Shown here piece by piece: positions 32,841 through 43,110 of a stretch of 64,000 nucleotides of DNA. Position numbers and translations under genes: made by a program. The notes beneath the pieces are model-generated. The model had not been told where the DNA came from, did not search any database, and saw only the letters and a list, made by a program, of their open reading frames with translations. The stretch is from Deinandra increscens subsp. villosa (lineage: Eukaryota; Streptophyta; Magnoliopsida; Asterales; Asteraceae), in assembly GCA_039602395.1 (NCBI GenBank), contig JBCNJP010000038.1:496001-560000 (forward strand), read 5' to 3'. The stretch's first letter is position 1, and each line of letters starts with the position of its first letter.

Positions 32841-33475
32841 CTATTGAGAAATGATATGACCCAAGTACTCCGCTTGTTTACCACCAAAAGTACACTTAGT
32901 CTTTTTAGCCTTCAACTGGTTAGCTCTCGTAATTAGTAAAACTTCTTTCAAATCTTGCAAATGATCAGTTAGTGTCTTGCTGTACACTAATATATCATGA
33001 AAGAATATTAAAACTGTTTTCCTCAACAAGGGTTTAAAGGTGGAATTTATAAGGGCCTGAAATGTTGTTGGAGCATTAGTAAGCCCAAAATGAAGAACAA
33101 CAAACTCAAACAAACCTTGGTGAGTTCTGAAGGCTGTTTTAGGAATATCCCGCTCATACATTCTAATTTGGTGGTAACCGGACCTCAAATCTATCTTGGA
33201 AAAGATAGTAGCCCCCCCCCCTAGCTCATCCAATAAGTCCTTAATTAAAGGTATATGATACCTATTCTTGATAGTGGCCTCATTCAACTTTCTATAATCC
33301 ACACACATCCTCCATGTGCCATCTTTTTTCTTGACTACACACACCCATCCTCCATGTGCCATCTTTTTTCTTGACTAACACCACATGTGCAGCAAATGGC
33401 CTGCAACTAGGCCTCACCACCCATAATTGTAACAACTCTTCTGTCATTTTTCTATAATATCCTTTTACATCACTA
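32841..33475 (-). pseudogene. Reina reverse transcriptase
   Basis: Shows KKKDGTWRMCVDYRKLNEAT, KIDLRSGYHQIRM, HFGLTNAPTTFQ and LGHIISQ. The active-site box reads FFHDILVYS, so the first aspartate of the usual DD pair is histidine, which should abolish polymerase activity. A 40-bp tandem duplication at 33306-33385 disrupts the frame at the start of the domain. Pol sequence is lost past about 33475. Confidence 0.85.
33306..33385. repeat. 40-bp tandem duplication within RT
   Basis: catcctccatgtgccatc plus following bases occurs at 33306 and again at 33346. Forty is not a multiple of three, so the frame is broken. Confidence 0.85.
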
Positions 33476-34268
33476 GATATCGATAAGCTTTCTGATTGAT
33501 TGTGACAGACTCATCCCTTACTTGACATCTGTGATCTCAAGGTGCAGCAAATGGGCTGCAACTAGGCCTCATCACGCCTATGTTGTTCGTTTGAATCAAA
33601 GGCTGCTCGGCCCCCAACCTTGATAGGATCAATGAAGCAAACACCTCAGCTGCAGGATAAGAAAGCTATCCACCTACTTGTCCCATTCCTTATACTACCA
33701 ATTATGGGTCAAGTAAATCAGAATATTATTAACACAACAATTCCATATTCTGTTACTTTTCATTTGCATTTAGTCTAGTGGCTATTAGACAAGTTTTAGT
33801 AGTTAAGGGTTGGTTCTGTAACTAAATTGTGAACTAGTTAAGTGGGTTCGGTCGGATAGCCTCCATTGTACTTAAAGGATCAATGGAATGAAATCAATAA
33901 CTATGTCTTTTAATTGGGATTATTTAATATTTCTTCAACTTCTCATCTATCCTATCTACCATCGCTTATCATATCATGTTCATATGTATAAAATGCAGAA
34001 AACATAAAATTGTGATTGATGGTTGCCTAAATACATTTAATTCAGCATTGCGTCGGTCAAAATTTGACAAGAAAATAACTTGTAAGACAAGTAATTCACA
34101 TTGTGGTCACTTAGTTAGCACATGAATGTATGCAAATAGAAGTTCATAAGTCCTCTATGGTCCCCACCATTGTGGAACATCTAATAATGCAAGAGCATAA
34201 ATATTATCATGTATGCAGGTTTTGAAGTAGATTATGATGATTTAATAATAATTAAAAAAGGAACTCAC
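33476..34268. other. Sequence without supported genes
   Basis: Only one recognisable feature: a partial second copy (about 33541-33577) of the pol stretch at 33382-33418 containing gcagcaaatg and gctgcaactaggcctca. Otherwise AT-rich. Confidence 0.4.
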
Positions 34269-34622
34269 TTGATTCAAGGGGCGTGCAACAAAGGTTGTAT
34301 GTGTAAGCAGTCATTTTCCTTCTGGCCGGGAAAGAAATTTCAATGGTGAACTTCATGTTTGTTCGGTTCATCTAAAAGGTTAGCAACAACTGTGATTTGA
34401 CACATGTAACTGTTCCATTGGTAGAGTTGAGCTCATAAAAACCTACATTTGAGACCGAGGATACTTATTCTTCAAGACACGCAAAGTAACATCAGAATGG
34501 TTGATTAATAATCCAGCAGCTATCTGCCAGTTTCCTCCTTCAACTGACCAAAAATCTCCCCATGAAGGAGCCAGATAAACAGTACCAGCTGCAGCAAGTC
34601 CACCGATGCTCACACGCACACT
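34269..34622 (-). pseudogene. Prenylcysteine oxidase (FCLY-like) exon fragment
   Basis: After an AG at 34624-34623 the minus strand reads WSVEGGNWQIAAGL and INHSDVTLRV. After a frameshift it gives YELNSTNGTVTC and then RKMTAYTYNL, ending at a GT donor (34268-34267). The block order matches plant farnesylcysteine lyase / prenylcysteine oxidase, which recycles prenylcysteines from degraded prenylated proteins. At least one frameshift and a stop are present and no neighbouring exon is recognisable, so this is a relic or captured exon. The assignment is from memory of the family. Confidence 0.6.
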
Positions 34623-34639
34623 CTAACCATAGATGACTC

Positions 34640-35016
34640 TTGTTAACCTTCAGAATGCATAAAGCATAATACTCTCTTGGTATATTAGAACAAAAGATTT
34701 TATAAACATTCATCTCTCTTCAAACATGAAAGCTATTAAAATAATCACTTCAGTTAGACAAGCTCTTGATTTATATGATTTTGTAATAAGAACATGAGAA
34801 AATATGTTGTGTGTTGAATATCAATATAGATTCCAAAGACAACAAACAAAAACTTAGAAAATGTAATCAAAGCATCAAAGTTGAGCTTTTCGGGTAGACC
34901 AAACCAAATCATGTATACTTGTTGGTCCTGAACGAAGTAAAAAATGGATTTTAACCGGTGCTATTGATAAAAAAAGATCATTTAAACCCGTTTCTAATTT
35001 CTAGCAATTATAAAAT
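34640..35016. other. AT-rich sequence, nothing recognised
   Basis: No coding or structural signal between the FCLY-like exon and the MULE terminus. Confidence 0.4.
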
Positions 35017-35237
35017 AGGAAAAATTGCTCCAAATAATCCCAACTTTTCACTTTTTGCAAATAATAACCCCACCTTTAGATTTAGCAACTGGCACTCCCA
35101 ATTTGTCAACATTTTGCAAATAACAGTCTCGCCGTTAAAATTTTTTTAACTCCGTTAACAGATGCTGACGTGTAATCCGATGTGTATTTTTTTTCGTTTT
35201 TCTTTTGACCCCAAAATTCTGATGTGGCACAAGACCG
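35017..35237 (+). repeat. MULE left terminal inverted repeat
   Basis: About 220 bp, matching the reverse complement of 39103-39334 with scattered differences. A C run (about 35246-35260) follows. Confidence 0.9.
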
Positions 35238-35370
35238 TTTCCTCCCCCCCCCCCCCTTTAAAACCCTAAATCCCGATTTTGGGGGGAAAATCCCTAAAAT
35301 CTCAATTTCTGGAATCCTTTGTAATCTTCTCCCAATCTTCTCCCAAATTCACTCAAAATCCACTATACTC

Positions 35371-35863
35371 ATGAGTTCATCATCATCAAAATCTGTAACC
35401 TGAAGAAGACCAATACTTATAAAGGTTGTGTTGGATGGAAATGTGTATTGCACACATGAATTACCCACAGTCCTACGCATAGCTAGCGCTGGAACTACAA
35501 GGCCAGGTCGCCAATTTTATGGATGCCGTATGTGGCCGGTAAGTACCTACAAGTTATAATCTTTTTTTGTGAATCGTAAGTTACAGGTAACTTCTTGTTA
35601 TTTTTTTATTTTATTTAAACAACTTGAAGGATTCGGGTTGTGGTTTTTTCTTGTGGAAAGATGATGTTGAGCATGTTCTGGTACAAGCACAAGAAGATTT
35701 GAGAATTGAATTTGATTTGAAGATTATAGACCTTGAAGAAGAGAAGCTGACTTTATTGCAAGAAATCAAGAATTTGAAGCTTGAAAAGAGAAATTCAATG
35801 ATATATTGTAACTTGACTGTGTTCTTTATGATTGTAGCACTCTATGTTTTCTCAGTGATTTAA
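35371..35863 (+). pseudogene. GRF-type zinc-finger / coiled-coil / membrane protein gene
   Basis: Two exons with a GT-AG intron at 35539-35629. Exon 1 has CTHELP and RPGRQFYGC; exon 2 has CGFFLWKDD, together the GRF zinc-finger pattern. A Leu/Glu coiled coil follows (DLEEEKLTLLQEIKNLKLEK) and the end is a hydrophobic helix (FFMIVALYVFSVI). This architecture is common in plant GRF proteins, which are thought to bind nucleic acid. A TGA at 35401-35403, codon 11, breaks it unless translation starts later. It faces the transposase within the same inverted repeats. Confidence 0.75.
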
Positions 35864-36014
35864 TTGTAAGTTAAGGATGCTTTTGTAATCCTAAGGATTG
35901 ATGATGTTTTATGATAATTTAAGTGGGTTCTTTATGATTGTAATTGCATATTATGTTCTTTATGATAATTCGGATGATACTATGGTTTAGAACAAATGAT
36001 TTCCATATTTAGTC

Positions 36015-36420
36015 ATTTTTTGGGAACAGTTTTGAATCCATATGGCCACTTGACAGTTTTGAACCCATATGGACCCCAAACCAGTTTTTTTAAACAGTTT
36101 TGAACCCATATGGAAACAGTTTTGAACCCATATGGAAACAGTTTTTGGAAACAATTTTGAACACATATGGACCCCAAACCAGTTTTGGCCAACCTTCCAT
36201 AATTGACTGCACATAACTGTTGAGCCCAAACCAGTATGGAGTACCTTTTGACTGCACATAACCGTTGTCCCATTTGGCACCGTTTTTTTGAACCACTTTT
36301 GAGTCTGCTTGGACTCTGTTGAATGCACATGAGTATAGAACACTTTGGCTCCTCAATGGACCAATTTTGAGCCTGTTTTGATCCAAATTTAGCTGCACAA
36401 GAGTTATAAGCATATTTGTA
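36015..36420. repeat. Minisatellite between the MULE genes
   Basis: Repeated words such as cagttttgaacccatatgga in a diverged array, about six copies between 36030 and 36170, with related words further on. Minus-strand frames here are repeat artefacts. Confidence 0.75.
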
Positions 36421-36424
36421 TCAT

Positions 36425-36545
36425 TTTTAATCTGTTTGACCCTGTCTTAACCTGTTTGGCCATGTTTGACTCTGTTTGACCCTGTCAAGACCTATGTGAC
36501 CCTTTTACACCCTGTTTGACCATGTTTGACCCTTTGTTTGACCCA
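36425..36545. repeat. TGTTTGACCCTG-type repeat array
   Basis: About nine degenerate copies of a 12-base word (ctgtttgaccctgt, catgtttgaccctt). It adjoins the previous minisatellite. Confidence 0.75.
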
Positions 36546-36879
36546 ACATAACATTAGTTAAAACTACCAAATTCAAACAAAATCTAACATATTCATACAT
36601 CATTAAACAAGCATAAGTTAAGTTAAAACATTTCTTAACATTCAAAATACAACTTGAAACATTCAAAAGACAACTTAAAACATGCAAAAGACAATTTAAG
36701 ACTTCATTGGTCTTTTAACATGTAATTTGCCCACTCTCCTTGATTGAATGCCTAGTTGGCTAGTATGTTGACTTGCTTGTTGACTATGCTGCTGGCTTGC
36801 CTGTTGACTTGTTGCTACCTTGAGAGGTCTCCTTCTTAGCCTCTTTACTTGTGCACTTGTCTCTCTAGCCGTCCCTTTT

Positions 36880-37155
36880 ATTTTGACTTACCCTCTTGTT
36901 GTGACCTTTAGATTTGCAGAGGCTACATGTTATCTGTGAACCATGCTTTGATAACTTCCCTTTTCTTTTGGGATCCTCATGTGGGTCCCTCCTCCCGTTC
37001 TAACTTGGTCTTCCTGGAGCTACTTTGATGGGTGGTGGGTCCAGTGACAGCCTCCTTAGAATGGGCCTTCATCTTTTCTATTGCATAAATGTGCCTGACA
37101 CAGTTTCTATGCCCTGCTCTTTCCCAATACATGGCTACACCATTCAATAGACCCT
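36880..37155 (-). pseudogene. MULE transposase C-terminal fragment
   Basis: In several frames the minus strand shows MYWERAGHRNCVRHIYA, the conserved box after the second catalytic aspartate, and then a zinc knuckle-like CSLCKSKGHNK near 36895. Most of the SWIM region and third catalytic residue region are missing. It is separated from the main exon by an intron-like gap. Confidence 0.65.
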
Positions 37156-37211
37156 GAAAATAATCATCAATTAGGACATAAATTTAATCATATGTAGTAA
37201 AATTCAAAATA

Positions 37212-38186
37212 TTAGATAAATACCTTTTGTTGGTCAGATATGAGTGTCCATCCCTTTCCATCTTCAGTCACTTCCAATGCCACCTTCAATTTATACATAA
37301 ACCATTGCCAGCTATCATTATTCTCTTCCTCAACCACAGCCCAGGCTACTGGATACATCTGATCATTGGCATCTCTGCCTATAGCAGCCAACAACATCCC
37401 TCCTAAGAATGTCTTAAAAAAGCATCCATCAAGGCACAACAGTTTCCTACATCCTGCTAGGAATCCTCTTCTCACACCATCAAAACACACAAATAACCTA
37501 TGAAACACATCATTGTTTCCCTCCACCCTTAGGTAAGCTGGTGTTACAGTTTCAAGTGTGAAAGTGGATGTGGGATTCTTTTTTCTTAAAGTTGCCAGAT
37601 AAGAACCAATTTGACTATAATGTTCCTTTCCCCTGTAAGCCATCTGTTTGCTAATGAATACTTTGAACTTCTCCCTAACTGCATCCTGGACCTCTTTGGC
37701 AGGCCAATTTGGCCTTATTTTAAAGGCTGGTAACATTTCCTGTGCTATGAACCTAGCATTCAACTGCCTGTTTTTGGTCATGTTCCTCTGACATGTATGT
37801 TCCTTGACCACACTCTTAATCATGTAACAGAATTTATAACCATTCCATGAACAGTTTACCTTGAATAGGCATCCGTCAACACAACTTACACCTATCCTGC
37901 CACCTCTATTCTTGTTACCAGTGCACATCTTCAAGTTTTTACCATTTATCACAACATATTTTCTAATAGCTTCTTTGAACTCGTTTCTTGTGGCAAATCT
38001 GGTTCCAGGTACCCATTCCCACTTCTCCCAATTAGTTGAATCAGTAACAACTAGAACCACTAATTTGTGTTTCTTACCTCTTATGTCATCATCTTCAGAT
38101 TCTCCTGGTGAGTACACTTCTGCATTTGAGTCTTCATAACTGCTATAGCCACCTGCACTCACAGTTTCACCAACAGTTTCACCCAC
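37212..38186 (-). pseudogene. MuDR-type transposase, main exon
   Basis: A 324-codon frame. It begins with an acidic stretch, then the MuDR N-terminal DNA-binding region (WVPGTRFATRNEFKEAIRKY, with CVDGCLFKVNCSW and EHTCQRNM). The MULE transposase core has FDGVRRGFLAGCRKLLCLDG (first catalytic Asp), AAIGRDANDQMYPVAWAVV and TLISDQQK (second Asp). It ends with the exon at 37212. The coordinates are intact here, but the protein is truncated at both ends. Confidence 0.9.
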
Positions 38187-38669
38187 ATTTTAAACTATAG
38201 GAACAAACCCAGATCCATTTTCATCTTCAGTATCCGAAAATAGGATGAACTTAGCAAATAATATCTATTGTTGCTTCTGATCTTCTTCATTAACAGTGTT
38301 TATAGCAGCAGCTGATTGTTTCCACTCCTCATCATCTGAATCTGATTCTCATCCCAGTACCACATTCATGTTCACTTCCTCAGGTTCTTCATTAACTGAC
38401 CTATTTGAATCAGATCCAGATTCATGACCAGATCCACCATAATCTTTATTAATAGCCATAATAGATTGGGCTACATGGGATTGGGCTACAGGGGATTGGG
38501 CTACAGGGTTACTTGATTGGGCCTCACCCTCATATAATTGGGCCTCCTGTCACTGTGTTAGGCCTCGCCCTCACTATGTTGGGATTGACTTTTTTTTTCT
38601 GGTTGGGTACACAATATAGTAGGCATTGAAGTTTCACCAACACATAAATATAGATCCAAAATACCCGAA

Positions 38670-38949
38670 ACTCACTTACTATGTGAAGCATCTCAGCAAC
38701 ATCCTTGTCATCAGTCAATCGGAATAGGTAATCTTCAATTTTCATGTCCGGATGGCGTCAATAAATGTAAATGTCATCTTTTGATTTAAATGAGTAACGA
38801 TCGGTGTGAAAGACAATATCCACTAGCTCAAAGTATGTCATTTTATCCTTATCGATCTCGAACATCTTGGACTCACCACCATCGTACTTGGTTTGTTTGT
38901 GCTTGAATTTTCCACCGTAATGCTAGTTTACAAAGATGAAACCACTCAT
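38670..38949 (-). pseudogene. MULE transposase N-terminal (PB1-like) fragment
   Basis: From the ATG at 38949 the frame gives HYGGKFKHKQTKYDGGES, then FELVDIVFHTDRYSFKS and DMKIEDYLFRLTDDKDV, resembling the PB1-like N-terminus of plant MULE transposases. Two in-frame stops interrupt it (near 38925 and 38760). Confidence 0.65.
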
Positions 38950-39102
38950 TCTTTCAACAATGTGGATGATGAAGGGTGCAATTTACTGACTTTCCTCGAG
39001 ATTTAGGGTGGCTGCGAACGGAATTTTGGAGAGTTACGGACGAATTAGGGATTTAGGGTTATAGGATGTGTTGAAAGATTTAGGGTAAAAGGGGGGAGGA
39101 TA

Positions 39103-39334
39103 CGGTCTTGTGCCACATCAGAATTTTGGGGTCAAAAAGAAAAATGAAAACAAAAAAATATATATACACGTCGAATTACACGTCAGCATCTATTAACGGA
39201 GTTAGATTTTTTTAACGCGCAGGACTGTTATTTGCAAAATATAGACAAATTGGGAGTGCCAGTTGCTAAATTCAAATGTGAGATTATTATTTGCAAAAAG
39301 TGAAAAGCTGATATTATTTGGCGCAATTTTTCCT
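39103..39334 (-). repeat. MULE right terminal inverted repeat
   Basis: Reverse complement of 35017-35237. Ends in aatttttccta. Confidence 0.9.
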
Positions 39335-39365
39335 AAAAAATACTAAGCATAAGCACGAGCAAAAT

Positions 39366-40440
39366 TGTGACACCTCGTCCAAAACCAGGTCAAACCTCCC
39401 TCTTTTGACTTTTAGTTAAATATTTATGTGTTTTATATAGATGATTAAACTGTTAAATTACTGAATTAAACTGATAACCGACAACCAACGACGTATTTAA
39501 ATCCCGCGTTTGTACTGAAAAACTTATACCCATAAATTATAAGAATATTCATTTATCAAAAACCGACAAACCCGTTCGGGGCCAGTCAAGCCCAACAGGC
39601 CCAAAACAACCCGAACAAGCCCGAAACTTAACCCGGTAACCCGGCTCGACCAACCGAGTATTCGACCCAACCCGGAAGCCCAACTCGTGGCCCAAACGGA
39701 CTGGGCCGAACCCGACGCCTTGACCCCCCTTCGGCCCACTCGAAAACCGACACCAAGCCCGGCCCGTTCTTCTTCTCGGCCCAAACCAAGAAAACCGACC
39801 CGCCACCCTTACTAAACTCTCTTGGGCTTCGGCCCAAACCCACAAATAACATGTTTAAATATTTCCTTTGGCCAATGATTTTTATAAATGAGCCCACACC
39901 AAATTTTTATAAAATTTTGGCCCATTAACTTTTATAAAATTACCACCTTTGTAGTTTTATATTACTTGGGTTATATTTATAAAATTTGTAATTTTTAATG
40001 ATCACCAACCATCCCATATTTTATAAAAGCTCCCACTTGATTATTAAACATGGACAATGTTATAAAAGATTTGCCTACACTTAATCAATAAATTAGATGA
40101 ATTAGAGCTTGACAACAAGCCTAGTCTACACTTGTATTAGTTGGCAATGTAAAAGGTTTGACCAAGGGTTATTAACTAAATTTTTAGTTGTAAGAGAACA
40201 CCCTCACCAAGCATTCTTCACACCACAACACCCTCACTCACTCTCTCCCTCTACCCTTTCGGCCGACCCACCCCCACAGCCACAACTGCAGCCGGCAGCA
40301 GCCACCCTCCGCCGCCGCTGAGAAGCCGTCAGAACCACCCCAGCCCGCCGGACCACCACCGATTTCCTCCTCTCTTCTCGGTTTCCTTCCAATCCTCACC
40401 CATTGTGAGTTTTCTAACTCATTTCTCCTACTTTTTAACA
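39366..40440 (+). mobile_element. Truncated gypsy LTR (Tekay-like)
   Basis: Begins TGTGACACCTCG. It contains a GC-rich stretch with repeated gcccaa/aacccgg words (39560-39840) and a CT-rich leader-like stretch with a ttcggccgaccc word (about 40200-40400). The composition resembles the 20884-24023 LTR read on its own sense strand. No CA end, primer site or target duplication is visible; it fades near 40440. Confidence 0.5.
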
Positions 40441-40445
40441 CCCAA

Positions 40446-40506
40446 ATGTGATACCAAAGTCTTAACAATAAACTTCAAACACTTACAATGTGATACCAAA
40501 GTCTTG
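40446..40506. repeat. Short direct repeat
   Basis: aatgtgataccaaagtctt occurs at about 40446 and again at about 40488. Confidence 0.7.
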
Positions 40507-40579
40507 AAAAGAAACAAAAGATAAAAAGTTATACATTAACTCATTAAAGCTTGAGTAAATTTATTGAATTAAAAACATG

Positions 40580-40831
40580 TACCTTTATAATTTGCCTCAT
40601 CATCAACAAGAGGAAGATAAGGAGAACCAATTTGGAACGCCACATAGATTCTCTGATATTTAAAATATATTATCTTGTCCTTACCGAAGACATCTCCACC
40701 AATTATAGGATTGCATGACTTGTAATAACCTAACACATCTTCTTTGTCTTTCTCACTCATTCCATCTTCATCATACGCAACACTAATCCCACACTCCTTT
40801 GTACGTTGATCAGAACCATGTCTCTTTGCTC
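40580..40831 (-). pseudogene. TNL C-terminal exon (post-LRR domain)
   Basis: Reads ECGISVAYDEDGMSEKDKED, VLGYYKSCNPIIGGDVFGKD and AFQIGSPYLPLVDDEANYKG, resembling the C-terminal post-LRR (C-JID-type) region of TIR-NB-LRR immune receptors. It follows an acceptor-like AG at 40832-40833 and ends at a GT near 40580. The paralogous stretch at 48703-48879 shares DVLGFYKSWNHIIGGD. Confidence 0.7.
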
Positions 40832-40903
40832 CTGCAATAATAATGATAATAAGATTGCAACCTTAAGGTGTTTCAACTTAACTAACCATATGTGGTGAGA
40901 AGC

Positions 40904-41342
40904 TTAGGTGTTGGCGTGTTGCATGAAGCTTAAACCGTTGATGATGACGCCATCCAACCGGAAACTTTGCATCTTAACCCACGTTTTATTTTTTGTGTTG
41001 TACAAGAATGTGTACACATCCCAACGGGACAATGGAAAGACCTTGAGAATGCATAGGCTCACCATGCTTTCATGCTCTTCTTCAGTCATGAGCCGATCAA
41101 CCAGTGGGGGTTGGACACTTTGAAAGTTTGAATCATGTGATTAGGCGGACTTGACACGTAGTCGAACCGTTTACAGTCGTTGCTAACCTTAAAATGAAGA
41201 TTGAATGTATGGCCCTCGAGCGGGGATCATGTTGGATGTTTATGGAATTATTAATTACAACCACCCAGCCACGACTGTAATGCTCTGCCCAGACATCCTT
41301 GTGCCCGGGGGTTAAGAAATAGGGTACATCCATGTTGTACAA
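40904..41342 (-). pseudogene. TNL C-terminal exon, left hairpin arm
   Basis: Upstream frame: DVPYFLTPGHKDVWAEHYSR, GWVVVINNSINIQHDPRS. After a frame change: LMTEEEHESMVSLCILKVF and YNTKNKTWVKMQSFRLDG. This resembles the repeated post-LRR module of Asteraceae-type TNLs. Stops and shifts make it non-functional. It leads into the exon at 40831. Confidence 0.65.
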
Positions 41343-41781
41343 AGCCTAATAAAAGCTCGTGGGGGGGGGGGGGTGTGACAAACAATGGGTCCATTCAGGC
41401 ACGATGGAAGAATGAAACCTGAGAGGCTAGGTCTTCAAATGAAAAAAAAATCGATCTATGGTCACCTCTGTGAATCACTCACTACCGTCTGCTTATATAG
41501 GACTTCTGAAGAACCATTTATCCCTGTCAAGGCCAACATCAATCATGTAAGATCCTTGTCAGGAACTTGGACACCCTCGGATTCTACATGTTTGATGATG
41601 GCCCTAACAAGAATAAATGGTTCTTCAAAAGTCCTATACAAGTGGACAATAGTGAGGTGCTTCATAGAGGTGATCCTTGATTAATTTTTATGTTTGAAGA
41701 CCTAGCCTATCATGTCTCATTCCTCCATTATGCCTCACTGGTCCCATACTTTGTCAACCCCCCTCAAGCTTTTATCAGGTT

Positions 41782-42130
41782 TTGGTCAACTCGGACGTAC
41801 CCTATTTCGTAACCCCGGGGAGCGAGGATGTCTGGGAAGAGCATTACAACCGTGGATGGATTTTTGTAATTAACGGTTCCATAAACATCCAACATGATCC
41901 CTGCTCGATGGCCTTGAAATCAATCTTCATTTCAAGGTTAGCGACGACTAGAAATGGTTCGACTACATGTAAAATCTGCCTAATCACATGATTCAAAGTC
42001 TCCAAACCCCACAGGACTACATGTAAAATCTGCCTAATCACATGATTTTAAGTCTCCAAACTCCACAGGTTGATCGGCTCATGACTGCTTATTTAGAAGA
42101 GCATAAAGGCGTGGTGAGCCTATGCATTCT
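41782..42130 (+). pseudogene. TNL C-terminal exon, right hairpin arm
   Basis: Inverted copy of the left arm: DVPYFVTPGSEDVWEEHYNR, GWIFVINGSINIQHDPCS, then degenerate. It is in opposite orientation to the flanking NB-ARC and to the left arm, which shows a local inverted duplication. Confidence 0.65.
41961..42068. repeat. 54-bp tandem duplication in the right arm
   Basis: gactacatgtaaaatctgcc occurs at 41961 and 42015 with the rest of the unit. It is absent from the left arm, so it arose after the inverted duplication. Confidence 0.85.
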
Positions 42131-42379
42131 CAAGGCCTTTCGATTATCCCTTTGGGGTGTGTGCACGTTCTTGTACAACACAGAAAACAAAACCTAGGAT
42201 AAGTAGCCAAAGTTTCTAGTTGGATAACGTCATCATAGGCGGTTTAAGTTTCGTGCACCACCTAACCTTCTCGTCACATATGGTTAGTTTAGTTGAAACA
42301 CCTTAAGGTTGCAATCTCTTTATCATTATTATTACAGTACCTTAAGGTTCTTTCTTTATCCCTCGTTCTAAGCACTTTT

Positions 42380-43110
42380 CTAGTTTGCTAAACCTTGCTT
42401 ATGCAAGTACCTGCCAAGCACTTCGAGAGCTAATGGATGTCCAGCACAATACTTCACATGCTTCACCGAAACCTCTTTATAACCTACTTTGGGCTTTTGG
42501 CTCTTGAATGCATGATTGCACAAAAGCTCTAGTGATTCAGACTCACATAAGCCATTAGGTAAGACCTGTCTTTGATTATGATGAAGTTGTGAGTTGAATA
42601 ACGCACACCTTTGTGTTAAAGACGCAACCTTGTTTGTAACTATGACTTTGCTTCCTGGATGTAAACCTTTGTTTTCAAGTAGAGCATCCAACACTGGTCG
42701 AGACTACCAATATCATCGAGCACTATAAACACCTTTTCACGGACAAGTGCATTCTCAATCTTAGATGTGTACATAGACACATCATGAATTGGTAACTTAT
42801 TTTTTCTGAAATGTCTCCATAATGTTACTTTTGTACTCCAAACAATCCATTCAACTATTTGTTACATCTGTTTATTGACACCTTCAACAAAGCTGCTTTC
42901 GTGGAATTCACCAGAGTGTAACTAGAAAACATATTTGGCCAGAGATATCTTCCTAATCCCACCCATGCCTACGACTGTGAGGATGTCGGTAACATGACAA
43001 GCATCCGTCAATGTAATGGTCCATCCCAATTAGAGTAATACTCGAGGGTCCACTTAATCTATTGTCGATGTATGTAACCACTTCTTTAACAAGCTCTGAC
43101 TCTTTTCTGG
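42380..43110 (-). pseudogene. TNL NB-ARC domain fragment
   Basis: Order of pieces on the minus strand: SELVKEVVTYIDNRL and LIGMDH (start of NB-ARC), P-loop region VVGMGGIRKISLAKYVF (42946-42970), kinase-2 VFIVLDDI (about 42709-42733), then GSKVIVTNKVASLTQRCALF and GHPLALEVLGR (GLPL-type). The P-loop lacks the usual GKT lysine-threonine pair, and stops and frameshifts separate the pieces. TNLs are intracellular immune receptors; this copy cannot bind nucleotide normally. The TIR and LRR regions are absent. Confidence 0.85.

Larger units (their letters stand above)
35017..39334. mobile_element. Mutator-like element (MULE) with two convergent genes
   Basis: Long terminal inverted repeats (35017-35237 and 39103-39334) begin TAGGAAAAATTGC and share stretches such as AGCAACTGGCACTCCCAATT. 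Between them lie a GRF zinc-finger gene on the plus strand and a MuDR-type transposase on the minus strand, converging on a minisatellite-rich middle. I could not find a convincing 9-10-bp target duplication, so the edges are defined by the inverted repeats only. Stops in both genes make it inactive. Confidence 0.85.
40832..42337. repeat. 1.5-kb near-palindrome built from a TNL exon
   Basis: Left arm (40832 to about 41570) and right arm (about 41590 to 42337) are reverse complements over almost their full length, about 85% identical by eye where I compared them. Matching landmarks include the ends (ctgcaataataatgataa), a poly-G tract (41360-41373) against cccccc near 41761, and gaagaaccattta near the centre. 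The arms encode the same TNL-like segment on opposite strands. The right arm has an extra 54-bp tandem duplication (from 41961). Transcription through the locus would give a long hairpin RNA. Confidence 0.85.

Noticed and set aside
35008..39343. A 9-bp target duplication for the MULE
   Set aside because: Bases next to the inverted repeats (ttataaaat versus aaaaaatac) do not match well enough.
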